Shown: one piece after another, positions 7,606 through 16,772 of the stretch
Numbering within the stretch: position 1 is the first letter of the stretch
Layout: every line of letters starts with the position of its first letter
Assembly: GCA_902629495.1 (NCBI GenBank)
Contig: CACORA010000014.1
Span: forward strand, 1 to 53,345
Reading direction: 5' to 3'
From: Planctomycetaceae bacterium
GTDB taxonomy: Bacteria; Planctomycetota; Planctomycetia; Pirellulales; UBA1268
DNA length: 53,345 bases
Position numbers and translations under genes: made by a program
The notes under the pieces: model-generated
The model's input: the letters and a program-made list of their open reading frames with translations, nothing else
What the model was told of the DNA's origin: nothing
Databases searched by the model: none

Positions 7606-9166
7606 TCGCCGATGTAGCACCCTTTTCTTCTTCAACAACAGGCTCAAGCGTGATTGGATCACGTGAGGGAAGATGGGTTACACGACCATCAAAAAATTCA
7701 TCCATTTGAGCTCGCTTTTCAAGATCGCCTGGGGCAATCTTTTCCCAATTGCCAACAACCAAAATCGCCATTTGATCCGGATCAAGGTATTGTTGGGCCA
7801 CCCTCTGAATATCTTCACGACTCACCGACTTTACTTTCTCACGAAATGTCTTCCAAAAGTCTTTTGGTCGACCAGTCCACTCGTCATTGACAAATACTCG
7901 CAACATGCGGGACTTGCTTTCGAATTGTCTTGGAAACGTTTCGATAAGGCTTTGCTTTGCTGTTTCAAGTTCTTCTTCCGTGACCGGCTCATCACGGATT
8001 TTATTGATCTCATTCAACACAATCTTGGTCGCTAGAGCGACCGTTGCATTTTTGCTTTCAAAACTCACTCGAAAGTCACCTGGATAGTAAACTTTGGGAG
8101 TAACCGTCGATCGCACTGAATATGCCAATCCCTCGTTACTTCGAACCTGTTGCATAAGTCGGCTCGTAAATCCTCCAGCGCCGAGGATCTCATCGAGAAG
8201 TAACAATGGAATCAGATCTGAATTGTTTCGGGTGATTGAGCGAAGGCCAAGTATCACCTTGCCCTGAGGGATATCTTTGTGAACATGATAGAGGCCGGGT
8301 TCAAGTGTGACTGAAGGAGCAATAGGATCCGGAACGTCCTTGCCATGCTCCCAATCCCCCAACAATCGTTCCAAACGTGAAAGAATGTCTTGCTCTTCAA
8401 AATCTCCCGACACTGCAATGATGACGTTTCCAGGATGAAAGAGTTGTTGATGCATTTCTGCCAATCGCGATCGGCTGATCGCTGCCACACTTTCTCCGGT
8501 TGGCTGTGAGCCCTCAAAATGCTCCGTGCCATACAGAAGTTGCCTCCACTCTCTCCCGAGGATTGATGATGCATTGTCATTTCGTTGCTTAAGTGATTCC
8601 AGCAGCCTCGCCTTCGTTGTTTTGAGTCGCCCCTCATCGAAGGCTGGATTTCGCAGGATTGCCATAAAAAGGCTGAGACTTTCATCGAGATTCTGCTTCA
8701 GGCAATTCATTCTTGCCGTTGTGAATGTATCGCTTGCTGAGACTGAGATCTCAGTCGCCAAAAAATCGAGTGTTTCATCGAGCTCAGCGGGAGATATGTT
8801 CTCAACACCTCCCTCCCGTAGTAGGCGGGCAGTCATTGATGCTAGCCCAGGAATCTCAACCGGGTCACGCGAACTTCCACCCTTAAATGTCATCACAACG
8901 TTGACTAATGGAAACTCATGCGAGGGAGCAAGAAATACGACAGTACCATCCCGAAGTTGCCGTCGAAACGTTGCAGCGGAAGGTGGCTCATAGGAGAGCG
9001 GTTCAAACACAATTTTTTCAGGTCGATCAGGGATCGTGACTATTCCAGCAGAAACATCTTTGGCAACCACATTTTTAGCATCGTTCCTAACGTCCTTCTG
9101 CGTGAACACAGCGAGCACAACGAGCGCACCAATGGCCAGAAAAATGACTGAGACTCGGGAATTCAT
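7592..9166 (-). CDS. M16-family peptidase-like protein without the zinc motif
   Basis: A 524-residue protein with an N-terminal hydrophobic segment (SVIFLAIGALVVLAVF), so it is exported or membrane-anchored. The body reads as an M16B (insulinase/PqqL-type) fold, but the position that should hold HXXEH has LASMTARLLREGG instead. It is therefore the non-catalytic partner type. The later stretch RNSDLIPLLLLDEILGAGG, followed by SRLMQQVR and NEGLAYSV, matches the M16 C-terminal domain with its substrate-binding Arg and Tyr. It overlaps the catalytic M16 gene by 4 bases (ATGA), suggesting that the two proteins form a heterodimer as in other split M16B pairs. Confidence 0.9.
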   Translation of the reverse strand: MNSRVSVIFLAIGALVVLAVFTQKDVRNDAKNVVAKDVSAGIVTIPDRPEKIVFEPLSYEPPSAATFRRQLRDGTVVFLAPSHEFPLVNVVMTFKGGSSRDPVEIPGLASMTARLLREGGVENISPAELDETLDFLATEISVSASDTFTTARMNCLKQNLDESLSLFMAILRNPAFDEGRLKTTKARLLESLKQRNDNASSILGREWRQLLYGTEHFEGSQPTGESVAAISRSRLAEMHQQLFHPGNVIIAVSGDFEEQDILSRLERLLGDWEHGKDVPDPIAPSVTLEPGLYHVHKDIPQGKVILGLRSITRNNSDLIPLLLLDEILGAGGFTSRLMQQVRSNEGLAYSVRSTVTPKVYYPGDFRVSFESKNATVALATKIVLNEINKIRDEPVTEEELETAKQSLIETFPRQFESKSRMLRVFVNDEWTGRPKDFWKTFREKVKSVSREDIQRVAQQYLDPDQMAILVVGNWEKIAPGDLEKRAQMDEFFDGRVTHLPSRDPITLEPVVEEEKGATSANDRQ

Positions 9167-10728
9167 TTGCCCTCCTCCTGACGACGATAAATTGCGACAC
9201 TTCGATTTGTCGAAGTGAAATACTCTTTGGCTACTCTCTGAATGTCTGCGGCTGTAACAGCCTCGTATTTTGCTGGTCCTTCATTAATTTCATTCCAATC
9301 GAGCAACGCCTCTGTAAAAGCTAATTGAATCAACAGCGACATATTATTTTCAAGACGCCGATAGTTATCCGCTGCGATTCGATTTTTCACCTTCCGAAGC
9401 TCTCTTTCAACAATTTCGTTCTGCTGAATATTGGCTAATTCTTCATACCAGGCTTTCTCAAGTTGTTCGGGGGTTGCCTCTCCACGAGTCTGGGCACTGA
9501 ATGAAAACAGCCCAGCATACTTTCGCGTATCTGATGATGCTCTGGCTGTGGCAGCAATACCCCGGCCTTCGACAAGCCCAGCGTAGAGCCTTCCAGTTCT
9601 TTCATTGAATATTTCAGCGAGAATGTCGAGCGGATAACTATCAACATGGCCCGCCGGAACAGTGTGATAGCGAACCTCAACCGAGGGGGGAAAATCTCCT
9701 TCTGCATTCATTCGCTGCTCAGCAAGTTGCTCCACTTCGAGCGTGACGACAGGGGGAGGGCTTTGTTTCCCTGGCGTGAGCCTTGTGAAGTATCTTTCGA
9801 TGAGTTGTTTTGCCTCTTTTGGATCAAAGTCACCGACAACTATTCCAAATAAGTTTTCTGGGCGATAATAAATATTCCAATACTCTTCTGCTTGCTCAGT
9901 TGTGTAGCTATTCAAATCACTTGGCCAACCAATCACTGGCCATGAATACCCACAGGATGACCAAAACATTGAGTTAAACTGCTCCTGAAACTTCCCTGTT
10001 GGAGTACTATCTGTGCGCAGTCTTCGCTCCTCATGCACAACATCCCGTTCAGAATAAAACTCACGAAAAACACTGTCTGAGAGTCGATCACTCTCCATCC
10101 ATGCCCAGAGCTCAAGCTTATTGCTAGGCACGGTAATGAAGTAACACGTAAGGTCATAGCTAGTGAAAGCATTCATCCCACTCCCACCGGCCTTCGTATA
10201 AACCTGATCGAATTCATCTTTGACGATCGTTGCTGCCTCGGCACCGGCATCGCCGCGGCCTTGTTGCGCACGAATCAATGCATCGAGTTTGCCTCGCAGC
10301 ACCCTCAGTTCCTGGGTGTCATTGAGAGGATTCCACGGGTCGTCAATCTCGCCGAGAAAAAAACGATCGTATTGCTTCGTCCATATGATTGTATTGATCT
10401 CATCCCGTATTCGTTTTTGCTCGAATCGGTAATCGGCATCTTTTGAAGGATTACGCGTGCCAATCGTATCGGTGCCTTTGAACATCATGTGCTCAAAAAA
10501 GTGGCTGATCCCGGTAATGCCCGGCCGCTCGTTGACACTCCCAACACGAGCTACCCAGCCAGCGCTGACCACATTTGGCTGATCCGCACGCGGAACAAGC
10601 AAAAATTGCATGCCATTTGGGAGCTGAAACTCCTCTGCTTCAACCTTCTGCCCGAGCGCCTCGTGACGTGTAAAAACAACTGCGCATGCTACGCACACAA
10701 AAACAAGGACACCTTCTCGAAGAATCAT
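9163..10728 (-). CDS. M16-family zinc metallopeptidase, catalytic subunit
   Basis: A 521-residue protein with a signal peptide (VLVFVCVACAVVFT) and the inverted zinc motif HFFEH at residues 76-80, followed by MMFKG as is usual for M16. A likely third zinc ligand Glu lies in ERDVVHEERRLRTDS. The segment after the zinc motif is unusually long, with a charged insertion before the glycine-rich SGMNAFTS, as in other long-form M16B proteins. These enzymes degrade or process peptides in the periplasm. The stop overlaps the start of the non-catalytic partner. The 216-base stretch between this gene and purU holds no gene. Confidence 0.93.
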   Translation of the reverse strand: MILREGVLVFVCVACAVVFTRHEALGQKVEAEEFQLPNGMQFLLVPRADQPNVVSAGWVARVGSVNERPGITGISHFFEHMMFKGTDTIGTRNPSKDADYRFEQKRIRDEINTIIWTKQYDRFFLGEIDDPWNPLNDTQELRVLRGKLDALIRAQQGRGDAGAEAATIVKDEFDQVYTKAGGSGMNAFTSYDLTCYFITVPSNKLELWAWMESDRLSDSVFREFYSERDVVHEERRLRTDSTPTGKFQEQFNSMFWSSCGYSWPVIGWPSDLNSYTTEQAEEYWNIYYRPENLFGIVVGDFDPKEAKQLIERYFTRLTPGKQSPPPVVTLEVEQLAEQRMNAEGDFPPSVEVRYHTVPAGHVDSYPLDILAEIFNERTGRLYAGLVEGRGIAATARASSDTRKYAGLFSFSAQTRGEATPEQLEKAWYEELANIQQNEIVERELRKVKNRIAADNYRRLENNMSLLIQLAFTEALLDWNEINEGPAKYEAVTAADIQRVAKEYFTSTNRSVAIYRRQEEGK

Positions 10729-10944
10729 GGGTATTCGAAACTCCTTGCGGCAACAGAACTATTCATCATACGCCGTATACTGTATTCGCATGAGATGTTT
10801 TCGACAAAACTAGTTCATTGCTTGTTTTCTTCTTGAGGCACACGCCATATCAGGCAAGAGGTATCAACATCCAATGAAATCTCTGCAAAAGTCACTTCGA
10901 CATGTCCCAACAATGGGCTCTTGCAAGGCAAAAGTGAGGGTACC

Positions 10945-11841
10945 TCAGCCTGTTTCAAAGACAACTGTTCGTCCATCGTGCAGGAATACCCGATCCTCAA
11001 GTACCATACGCACTGCCTTGGCAAGCACCAACTTTTCGACATCGCGCCCAGCCTGAGCCATTCGCACATGGGTAAATGTGTGATCAATGTGAATGACATC
11101 CTGTGCGATGATTGGGCCATCATCGAGTTCCGTGGTCACAATATGTGCTGTTGCTCCAATAATTTTTACGCCGCGGGCAAATGCCTGACGGTATGGACTT
11201 GCACCAGCAAAAGCCGGGAGAAATGAGTGATGAATATTGATGATCCTCTGTTCGTACCGTTTCACAAACTGTTCTGATAACACCCGCATGTATCGTGCAA
11301 GAACAATGACGTCTGGATGATAACCATCGATGATTTCTACAAGACTTTTTTCATGCTCTTCACGCGTAACACCGTCGTGAGTCACGCAGTGAAAGGGAAC
11401 ACCAAATCGCTCAACCAGGCTTCGGAGATTTTCATGATTTGCAATCACGCCAACTATTCGTCCTGGCAAATCTCCTACAGCATCAAGAAGAAGCAATTCA
11501 CCAAGACAATGTGGCTCACGAGTTGCACAGATAACGATTGGCTTGCGCTCCGAACGAACAACGCGAACACAGGCCTCTTTGGGAAGAGCCTCCTGCAGGC
11601 GGGGTTGAATAGCATCCATCAAACCATCGCAGCCGCCATCGACATCGAATGGAGCTGAAACCTCGGCACGGAAAAAGAAATAGCCCGTGTTTGTGTCAAC
11701 AAACTCCTGATTACTCTGAATGTTGACTCGCAAATCTGACAGAACGCCAGTGATTTTGAAAATGAGTCCCACCTCGTCTGGACAATCGACCAGAACGATG
11801 GATGGCTTCTCAGCATTTGATTCATGTGCTTGTGCGTTCAT
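10945..11841 (-). CDS. purU: Formyltetrahydrofolate deformylase
   Basis: A 298-residue protein with an N-terminal ACT domain (VLVDCPDEVGLIFKITGVLSD, about residues 16-36) and a C-terminal formyltransferase-like domain. The catalytic region is clear: IINIHHSFLPAFAGASPY, GATAHIVTTELDDGPII, and the downstream Asp. PurU hydrolyses 10-formyl-THF to formate and THF, balancing one-carbon pools and supplying formate to PurT. Length fits the family (about 280-300). It is upstream of the M16 genes on the same strand but separated by 216 bases, so co-transcription is uncertain. Confidence 0.95.
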   Translation of the reverse strand: MNAQAHESNAEKPSIVLVDCPDEVGLIFKITGVLSDLRVNIQSNQEFVDTNTGYFFFRAEVSAPFDVDGGCDGLMDAIQPRLQEALPKEACVRVVRSERKPIVICATREPHCLGELLLLDAVGDLPGRIVGVIANHENLRSLVERFGVPFHCVTHDGVTREEHEKSLVEIIDGYHPDVIVLARYMRVLSEQFVKRYEQRIINIHHSFLPAFAGASPYRQAFARGVKIIGATAHIVTTELDDGPIIAQDVIHIDHTFTHVRMAQAGRDVEKLVLAKAVRMVLEDRVFLHDGRTVVFETG

Positions 11842-12167
11842 ATGACTCTATCGAGATAAGACTGATACCGAAGGAGAGGCCTTAAGGCCCCTTACAAAAG
11901 CCCCTGCATAATCGCCAATTTCCAGAGAATCTGCACCCTATGCATTAGACTTCGGTCCCAGCCAAGGAAAGGAGGCAGCAAGTCAATTGCCCGACAATAC
12001 CTCATAAACACTGGTTTTTCGAATATTTTCGTGCCATATTCTGCCATAAATCACTGGGAATCACTGAGATTGTCAGTTGATGAAAACTCGACGTCGAGAG
12101 GCCTCCGACCATCTTGCATGCCGTTGCCGAATCCCTAAACTAGAGCGGTTTGCGGTTTCGACCAGCC
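11842..12167. other. Non-coding region upstream of the tRNA cluster
   Basis: No gene is visible in these 326 bases between the start of purU and the first tRNA. The right end probably carries the promoter of the tRNA-tuf transcript. Confidence 0.5.
12115..12141 (+). promoter_or_regulatory. Possible promoter of the tRNA-tuf transcript
   Basis: TTGCAT (12115-12120) and TAAACT (12136-12141) are spaced by 15 bases, about 27 bases before the first tRNA. The spacing is shorter than optimal, so this is a weak visual match supported mostly by position. Confidence 0.3.
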
Positions 12168-12240
12168 GCTAGCGTAGCTCAATTGGCAGAGCAGCTGATT
12201 TGTAATCAGCAGGTTGCGGGTTCAAGTCCCACCGCTAGCT
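12168..12240 (+). tRNA. tRNA-Thr (UGU)
   Basis: A 73-base cloverleaf. Acceptor arms GCTAGCG and CGCTAGC pair perfectly; the anticodon stem GCTGA/TCAGC encloses the loop TTTGTAA, giving anticodon TGT; the T-arm is GCGGGTTCAAGTCCCAC. The CCA end is not encoded. It is first in the Thr-Tyr-Gly-Thr-tuf order also known from E. coli tufB. Confidence 0.97.
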
Positions 12241-12389
12241 TAGCACGACGAATCCGGAGGCCGGTATCTGGAGGCTTCTCGACAGATCGGAAGTCACCAA
12301 AACGGCCTCTCCCATGACCGCTTGATCGTTCAACTTTTATCCACAACACTTTTACATGAAGGCCAAACGCACACCATTCATTCAAGCAA

Positions 12390-12472
12390 GGGGAGTTTCC
12401 CGAGCGGTCAAAGGGGTCAGACTGTAAATCTGATGGCTTCTGCCTTCGCAGGTTCGAATCCTGCACTCCCCA
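12390..12472 (+). tRNA. tRNA-Tyr (GUA)
   Basis: An 83-base class II tRNA. Acceptor arms GGGGAGT and ACTCCCC pair perfectly; the anticodon stem CAGA/TCTG encloses CTGTAAA, giving GTA. The long variable arm GGCTTCTGCCTTCGCAG region fits bacterial tRNA-Tyr. CCA is not encoded. Confidence 0.97.
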
Positions 12473-12490
12473 GTCATGTCCTTTTCCGTC

Positions 12491-12561
12491 GCGGGTGTAG
12501 CTCAATGGTAGAGCAATAGCCTTCCAAGCTAAAGATGAGGGTTCGATTCCCTTCACCCGCT
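12491..12561 (+). tRNA. tRNA-Gly (UCC)
   Basis: A 71-base tRNA with acceptor arms GCGGGTG/CACCCGC, anticodon loop CTTCCAA giving TCC, and T-arm GAGGGTTCGATTCCCTT. CCA is not encoded. Confidence 0.97.
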
Positions 12562-12642
12562 TTCAACAAAACAGGAACTTCAATTTTATATCAAACGAAA
12601 CACTTAACAGCCCAAAATGCCATTGGCCTCACGGGCTCAGCC

Positions 12643-12717
<75 letters not shown>

Positions 12718-12758
12718 ATGATTTAGACGCAAAGACAAACAGGATAACGAAACACTTC

Positions 12759-12777
12759 GCTCGGGGCGTGCCCGGGC
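12759..12777 (+). other. GC-rich hairpin in the tuf leader
   Basis: GCTCGGG (12759-12765) can pair with CCCGGGC (12771-12777) around a GCGTG loop, with one G-U pair. It lies about 77 bases before the tuf start and is followed 10 bases later by a short T-rich tract. It could be an attenuator, a processing site after the tRNAs, or an mRNA 5' stabiliser. Confidence 0.45.
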
Positions 12778-12853
12778 AAAAGATAATGTTTTTATAGAGG
12801 TTTTGGCAGGCATTCGTTGCCTGTGTTTACTAACGAGGAAGATCGAGGAAAAG

Positions 12854-14053
12854 ATGGCAAAGGAAACGTTTGAACGGACAAAGCCCCACGTGAACGTCGG
12901 CACGATTGGTCATATTGACCACGGGAAGACTACTCTCACCGGCGCCCTAGTTGCCGTTCAGGCTGCTAAGGATCTCGCCGTTGCAAAAAGTTACGCGGAT
13001 ATCGCCAAAGGTGGCACCGTTCGTGACGAAACAAAAACCGTGACCATTGCTGTCAGTCACGTTGAATACGAGACTGACAAACGGCACTACGCTCATATTG
13101 ACTGTCCAGGCCACGCTGACTTTGTCAAAAACATGATCACAGGGGCTGCCCAGATGGACGGTGCCATTCTCGTGGTGAGTGCTGCCGATGGCCCAATGCC
13201 TCAGACTCGGGAGCACATTCTGCTCGCTCGTCAGGTCGGTGTTCCGGCACTCGTTGTCTTCCTCAACAAAGTTGACCTTGTGGATGATCCCGAGTTGCTT
13301 GATTTGGTGGAAATGGAAATCCGTGAACTGCTTTCGAAGTACGGTTTCCCTGGCGATGATATTCCGATTATTCGTGGAGCAGGAAAACCCGCCTATGACA
13401 ATCCCTCTGACGCAGAAGCAAGCAAATGCATTTCTGAGTTGCTTGACGCTGTCGATAGCTACATCCCTGAGCCTGAGCGCGATACGGATAAGCCGTTCCT
13501 GATGGCTATTGAAGACGTTTTCTCAATTGAAGGACGTGGTACCGTTGCGACAGGTCGTATTGAGAGAGGCGAAGTAAAGTCAGGCGACGAAGTTGAGATT
13601 GTTGGTCTCAAAGAGGAGTCCGAAAAGACGACCTGTACAGGCGTCGAAATGTTCAAGAAAATCCTTGAAAAAGGACAGGCTGGTGACAATGTAGGTTGTT
13701 TGCTTCGTGGTGTGGCTCGCGATGATATTGAGCGAGGTCAGGTGCTGGCCAAGCCAGGATCTATCAAGCCTCACAAGAAGTTTGAGTGCGAAGTCTATGT
13801 GCTTTCAAAGGAGGAGGGTGGTCGGCATACCCCATTTTTTGCTGGATACCGTCCTCAGTTCTATTTCCGTACGACTGATGTAACTGGTTCAACAAAGTTG
13901 CTGGGTGGTGTTGAGATGTGCTCTCCAGGCGACAATGTGAAAATGGAAGTTGAGCTCATGGTTCCTATCGCCATGGACGAAGGTGTGAAGTTCGCCATTC
14001 GTGAAGGCGGGAAGACTGTTGGCTCGGGAATTGTCACGAAAATCCTTGACTGA
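12854..14053 (+). CDS. tuf: Elongation factor Tu
   Basis: A 399-residue GTPase starting [20 protein letters not shown]. The P-loop [10 protein letters not shown] is at residues 19-28, switch [14 protein letters not shown] follows, and NKVD is present for guanine specificity; domains 2 and 3 are complete to the usual C terminus. The start was set at 12854, which is the family start; GAGGAAAAG precedes it. EF-Tu delivers aminoacyl-tRNA to the ribosome. It follows four tRNA genes and precedes tRNA-Trp, as in many bacteria. No rpmG (L33) is present between tuf and tRNA-Trp. Confidence 0.99.
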   Translation: MAKETFERTKPHVNVGTIGHIDHGKTTLTGALVAVQAAKDLAVAKSYADIAKGGTVRDETKTVTIAVSHVEYETDKRHYAHIDCPGHADFVKNMITGAAQMDGAILVVSAADGPMPQTREHILLARQVGVPALVVFLNKVDLVDDPELLDLVEMEIRELLSKYGFPGDDIPIIRGAGKPAYDNPSDAEASKCISELLDAVDSYIPEPERDTDKPFLMAIEDVFSIEGRGTVATGRIERGEVKSGDEVEIVGLKEESEKTTCTGVEMFKKILEKGQAGDNVGCLLRGVARDDIERGQVLAKPGSIKPHKKFECEVYVLSKEEGGRHTPFFAGYRPQFYFRTTDVTGSTKLLGGVEMCSPGDNVKMEVELMVPIAMDEGVKFAIREGGKTVGSGIVTKILD

Positions 14054-14090
14054 TAGGAGTTACTACTCAGACGAAAACATGGACACACTT

Positions 14091-14117
14091 GAGGGGGACG
14101 GGCGTCCCGCCCCCCTC
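14091..14117 (+). other. Strong GC hairpin between tuf and tRNA-Trp
   Basis: GAGGGGG (14091-14097) and CGGG (14099-14102) pair with CCCG (14106-14109) and CCCCCTC (14111-14117) around a CGT loop, with a single A-C mismatch. There is no T-run, so simple intrinsic termination is unlikely. It starts 38 bases after the tuf stop and ends 6 bases before tRNA-Trp. A processing signal or partial terminator that lowers secE-nusG transcription relative to tuf would fit. Confidence 0.65.
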
Positions 14118-14123
14118 GCCCGA

Positions 14124-14196
14124 AGGGGCGTAGCTCAACTGGCAGAGCGCTGGTCTCCAAAACCAGAGGTTGCGAGTTCGATTCCCGCCGCCCCTG
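14124..14196 (+). tRNA. tRNA-Trp (CCA)
   Basis: A 73-base tRNA with acceptor arms AGGGGCG/CGCCCCT, anticodon stem CTGGT/ACCAG around CTCCAAA giving CCA, and T-arm GCGAGTTCGATTCCCGC. The 3' CCA tail is not encoded. It sits between tuf and secE, as is common in bacteria. Confidence 0.97.
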
Positions 14197-14222
14197 CTTG
14201 AGACTGATACGAGAAAGATCGA

Positions 14223-14693
14223 ATGGCAGGTTCATCACAACGACAACTTGAACGGAGTGGCTTTTTCCGTGAATTGCTGAGGGCTTCGGTCTATAAGCGG
14301 TCGCAGGGGCGGGCTACTCGCCAGCTTACGTTTGCAGCACTGGCTGGCACGCTGGCAATTGCAGTCTGGCGTTTATCGCAGTTGCTGCCACTATGGTTTG
14401 CTGGAAGCCCAGGTGCCGGCCAACCAGATATCGGTGTTGTTCGTTTTTTGGTGCCAGGTGTGTTGCTTGCGGCTGGTGTGTGGGTTTGCTTTCGAATTGT
14501 GAATGTACCGCGGTTCGCTGATTTTTTGATTGCTGTTGAGTCTGAAATGGCCAAAGTGTCGTGGCCAACGTGGGATCAGGTGTTTCGCAGTTCCATTGTA
14601 ATTATTGTCCTAATGTTTGCATTGGCCGGCATTCTTGCTGGCTATGATCTGTTCTGGTGGTTTGTTCTTCGAGCCCTGCAAGGGTTCGGTTGA
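14223..14693 (+). CDS. secE: Preprotein translocase subunit SecE
   Basis: A 156-residue protein with three predicted membrane helices: residues about 35-57, 73-94 and 122-145. The conserved SecE cytoplasmic motif VESEMAKVSWPTWDQVFRSS lies just before the last helix. Many bacteria have a single-helix SecE of about 60 residues; this is the three-helix form also seen in E. coli. It clamps SecY in the inner-membrane translocon. It lies between tRNA-Trp and nusG, the standard order. Confidence 0.95.
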   Translation: MAGSSQRQLERSGFFRELLRASVYKRSQGRATRQLTFAALAGTLAIAVWRLSQLLPLWFAGSPGAGQPDIGVVRFLVPGVLLAAGVWVCFRIVNVPRFADFLIAVESEMAKVSWPTWDQVFRSSIVIIVLMFALAGILAGYDLFWWFVLRALQGFG

Positions 14694-14733
14694 TCCGTTT
14701 TTTGCTTTTTATGTTTTTGAATCGGTGCCAATC

Positions 14734-15513
14734 ATGACTCACGCTTCCCCTGATGAACCACTCGACAATGGCATTCCTGAGGGTGACGCTTCAGCAGAAG
14801 CAGCGCCTGCGCTAGAAACATCTCATGCGGAATCAGAGAAGTCGAGTGCTACAGACAACGCAGCTGAGGACTTTGAGGACGATGATGATGGGCCTGTAGA
14901 GCTCGACGACCCTTTTTCTGGCAGTGAAGACGCGTCTCCTGTTGAAATGTCCAGTGAGGATGAAGAAAAACCAGTAGTCGGCGACATGCAGTGGTACATT
15001 CTCAAAGTTCAGAGTAATCGCGAGGATTCTGTTCGCGATGCATTGATCCGACGTATATCCATGCAGGGCATGGACGGTTGGTTTGGGGAGGTAATCGTTC
15101 CCAAGGAGCAGGTCTCTGAGTTTAAGGGTGGCAAAAAACGCGTCGTTTGGCGAAAGCTCTACCCTGGTTACATTCTAGTCAACATGATTTTGAACGATGA
15201 AACCTGGTACCTTGTTCGAGAAACTGGTGGCATCGGTGACTTTACGGGATCCGCAGGCCGCCCAAGCCCAATGTTGCCTCAAGATGTCGCCAAGCTTCTC
15301 AACAAATCTGAGGAGAAGGCTGATGAAGCACCCCGCCTGAAGATTGCCTTCAAGAAGGGTGACCGTGTCAAAATCAACGAAGGTACTTTTGAGAATTTTG
15401 AGGGCGAGGTTGAGGGCATTGACGAGGCGAATGGTCGTGTCACCGTCATGCTGAGTATTTTTGGCCGGTCGACACCGGTTGATATCGAGTATTGGCAAAT
15501 TGAAACAGTTTGA
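14734..15513 (+). CDS. nusG: Transcription antitermination factor NusG with an acidic N-terminal extension
   Basis: 259 residues, against about 175-185 for a standard NusG. The NGN domain begins at Met85 (MQWYILKVQSNREDSV), and the KOW domain is at the C terminus (FKKGDRVKINEGTFENFEG). Residues 1-84 form a disordered-looking acidic tail with runs such as EDFEDDDDGPVELDD and SSEDEE. NusG binds the RNA polymerase clamp and links it to Rho or the ribosome. The start at 14734 lies 40 bases after secE; ATG 14986 would give a standard-length protein, but the intervening frame is open and strongly biased to acidic residues, so I favour the long form. The extension is treated separately in the findings. 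Confidence 0.95.
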   Translation: MTHASPDEPLDNGIPEGDASAEAAPALETSHAESEKSSATDNAAEDFEDDDDGPVELDDPFSGSEDASPVEMSSEDEEKPVVGDMQWYILKVQSNREDSVRDALIRRISMQGMDGWFGEVIVPKEQVSEFKGGKKRVVWRKLYPGYILVNMILNDETWYLVRETGGIGDFTGSAGRPSPMLPQDVAKLLNKSEEKADEAPRLKIAFKKGDRVKINEGTFENFEGEVEGIDEANGRVTVMLSIFGRSTPVDIEYWQIETV

Positions 15514-15577
15514 ATTTTGGAAAAGACAGCTTTGATTCGCACTGCGTATTGAAGCCTTATGGAGTAGGAATACGGCA

Positions 15578-16003
15578 ATGGCAAAACAGATGGTTGGACA
15601 AGCGAAGTTTCAGGTTCCTGGTGGACAGGCAACACCTGCACCGCCTGTTGGCACTTCGCTGGGACGGTTTGGAATTAATCTTGGTCAGTTTGTGCAGCAA
15701 TTCAACGATCGCACTCGGGATGCTGCCGGCATGGCGATTCCTGTTGTGGTGACTGTATACAACGACCGTTCGTTTGATTTTATAACGAAAAGTCCGCCAG
15801 CTGCCGCCCTGCTGAAAAAGATGGTAGGCCTTGCCAAGGGCTCTGGAGTACCAAATAAAGATAAAGTTGGCACAGTCACGAAAGCTCAACTCGATGAAAT
15901 TGTAAAGTTGAAAGGCAATGATCTTCAGGCTCGAGATACCGATCATGCGAGGCGCATGATTGAGGGCACCGCAAGGAGCATGGGCATTACTGTTGAGGGC
16001 TGA
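15578..16003 (+). CDS. rplK: Ribosomal protein L11
   Basis: 141 residues, the usual length. It starts [28 protein letters not shown], reading like standard L11 (proline-rich PPVG segment that interacts with GTPase factors), and ends with the rRNA-binding domain ([18 protein letters not shown]). It binds the GTPase-associated region of 23S rRNA. It begins 64 bases after nusG; L1-binding control in this leader is known in other bacteria but not demonstrated here. Confidence 0.98.
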   Translation: MAKQMVGQAKFQVPGGQATPAPPVGTSLGRFGINLGQFVQQFNDRTRDAAGMAIPVVVTVYNDRSFDFITKSPPAAALLKKMVGLAKGSGVPNKDKVGTVTKAQLDEIVKLKGNDLQARDTDHARRMIEGTARSMGITVEG

Positions 16004-16046
16004 CTTTTAGCTTTTTGTCAAACGAATCACTTAAATCACTGGAAGG

Positions 16047-16736
16047 ATGACGACCGTGTCCATTACCAAACGCATGAAGGCTGCAGCAGCCGTAAAGCCG
16101 GAGTCTGAGGCTCCAGTGCCTGTGCCTGACGCTGTTGAGCTTCTCAAAAAATTTCCTCCGACAAAATTCGACCAAACGGTTGAAATTCATATGCGCCTAG
16201 GAATTGACCCAAAACAGGCTGATCAGATTGTTCGTGGATCGCTTTCGCTTCCTCACGGCATTGGTAAATCAAAACGTGTCGTTGTTTTCGCGAAAGGGAA
16301 TCTTGCTGATGATGCCAAGTCCTCTGGCGCAGAAGAGGTGGGGGCCGAAGAATTGGCAAAAAAAATCAAGGGTGGCTGGACTGACTTTGATGTCTGCATT
16401 GCGGCGCCCGACATGATGGGGCTCGTTGGGCCGCTTGGAAAAATTCTTGGTCCTCGCGGTCTCATGCCGAGCCCTCGTGCTGGCACCGTTACGGCAGATG
16501 TTGGGAAAACAGTTGCTGAATACAAGGCAGGGAAGGTTGAGTTTCGAAATGATCCCACCGGGATTGTTCATGCAGTGGTTGGTAAAATTAGTTTTGATTC
16601 AGCTAAGCTTGCAGACAACATCCGAGCGTTCATCGACCACATTCTCTCGATGCAACCATCCAGCGTGCGTGGCCAATATGTCAAAAGTGTGTCAGTCTCA
16701 TCCACCATGTCTCCAGGCGTCATGGTGGTCGCATAA
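16047..16736 (+). CDS. rplA: Ribosomal protein L1
   Basis: 229 residues, the usual length. Family segments are clear: [20 protein letters not shown] near the N terminus, [17 protein letters not shown], and [19 protein letters not shown] in the middle domain. L1 forms the ribosomal stalk at the E site and represses its own operon in many bacteria. It follows rplK by 43 bases. Confidence 0.98.
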   Translation: MTTVSITKRMKAAAAVKPESEAPVPVPDAVELLKKFPPTKFDQTVEIHMRLGIDPKQADQIVRGSLSLPHGIGKSKRVVVFAKGNLADDAKSSGAEEVGAEELAKKIKGGWTDFDVCIAAPDMMGLVGPLGKILGPRGLMPSPRAGTVTADVGKTVAEYKAGKVEFRNDPTGIVHAVVGKISFDSAKLADNIRAFIDHILSMQPSSVRGQYVKSVSVSSTMSPGVMVVA

Positions 16737-16772
16737 CCTATAACTTTAATTTCCGTTTAAAGAATAATTTTC

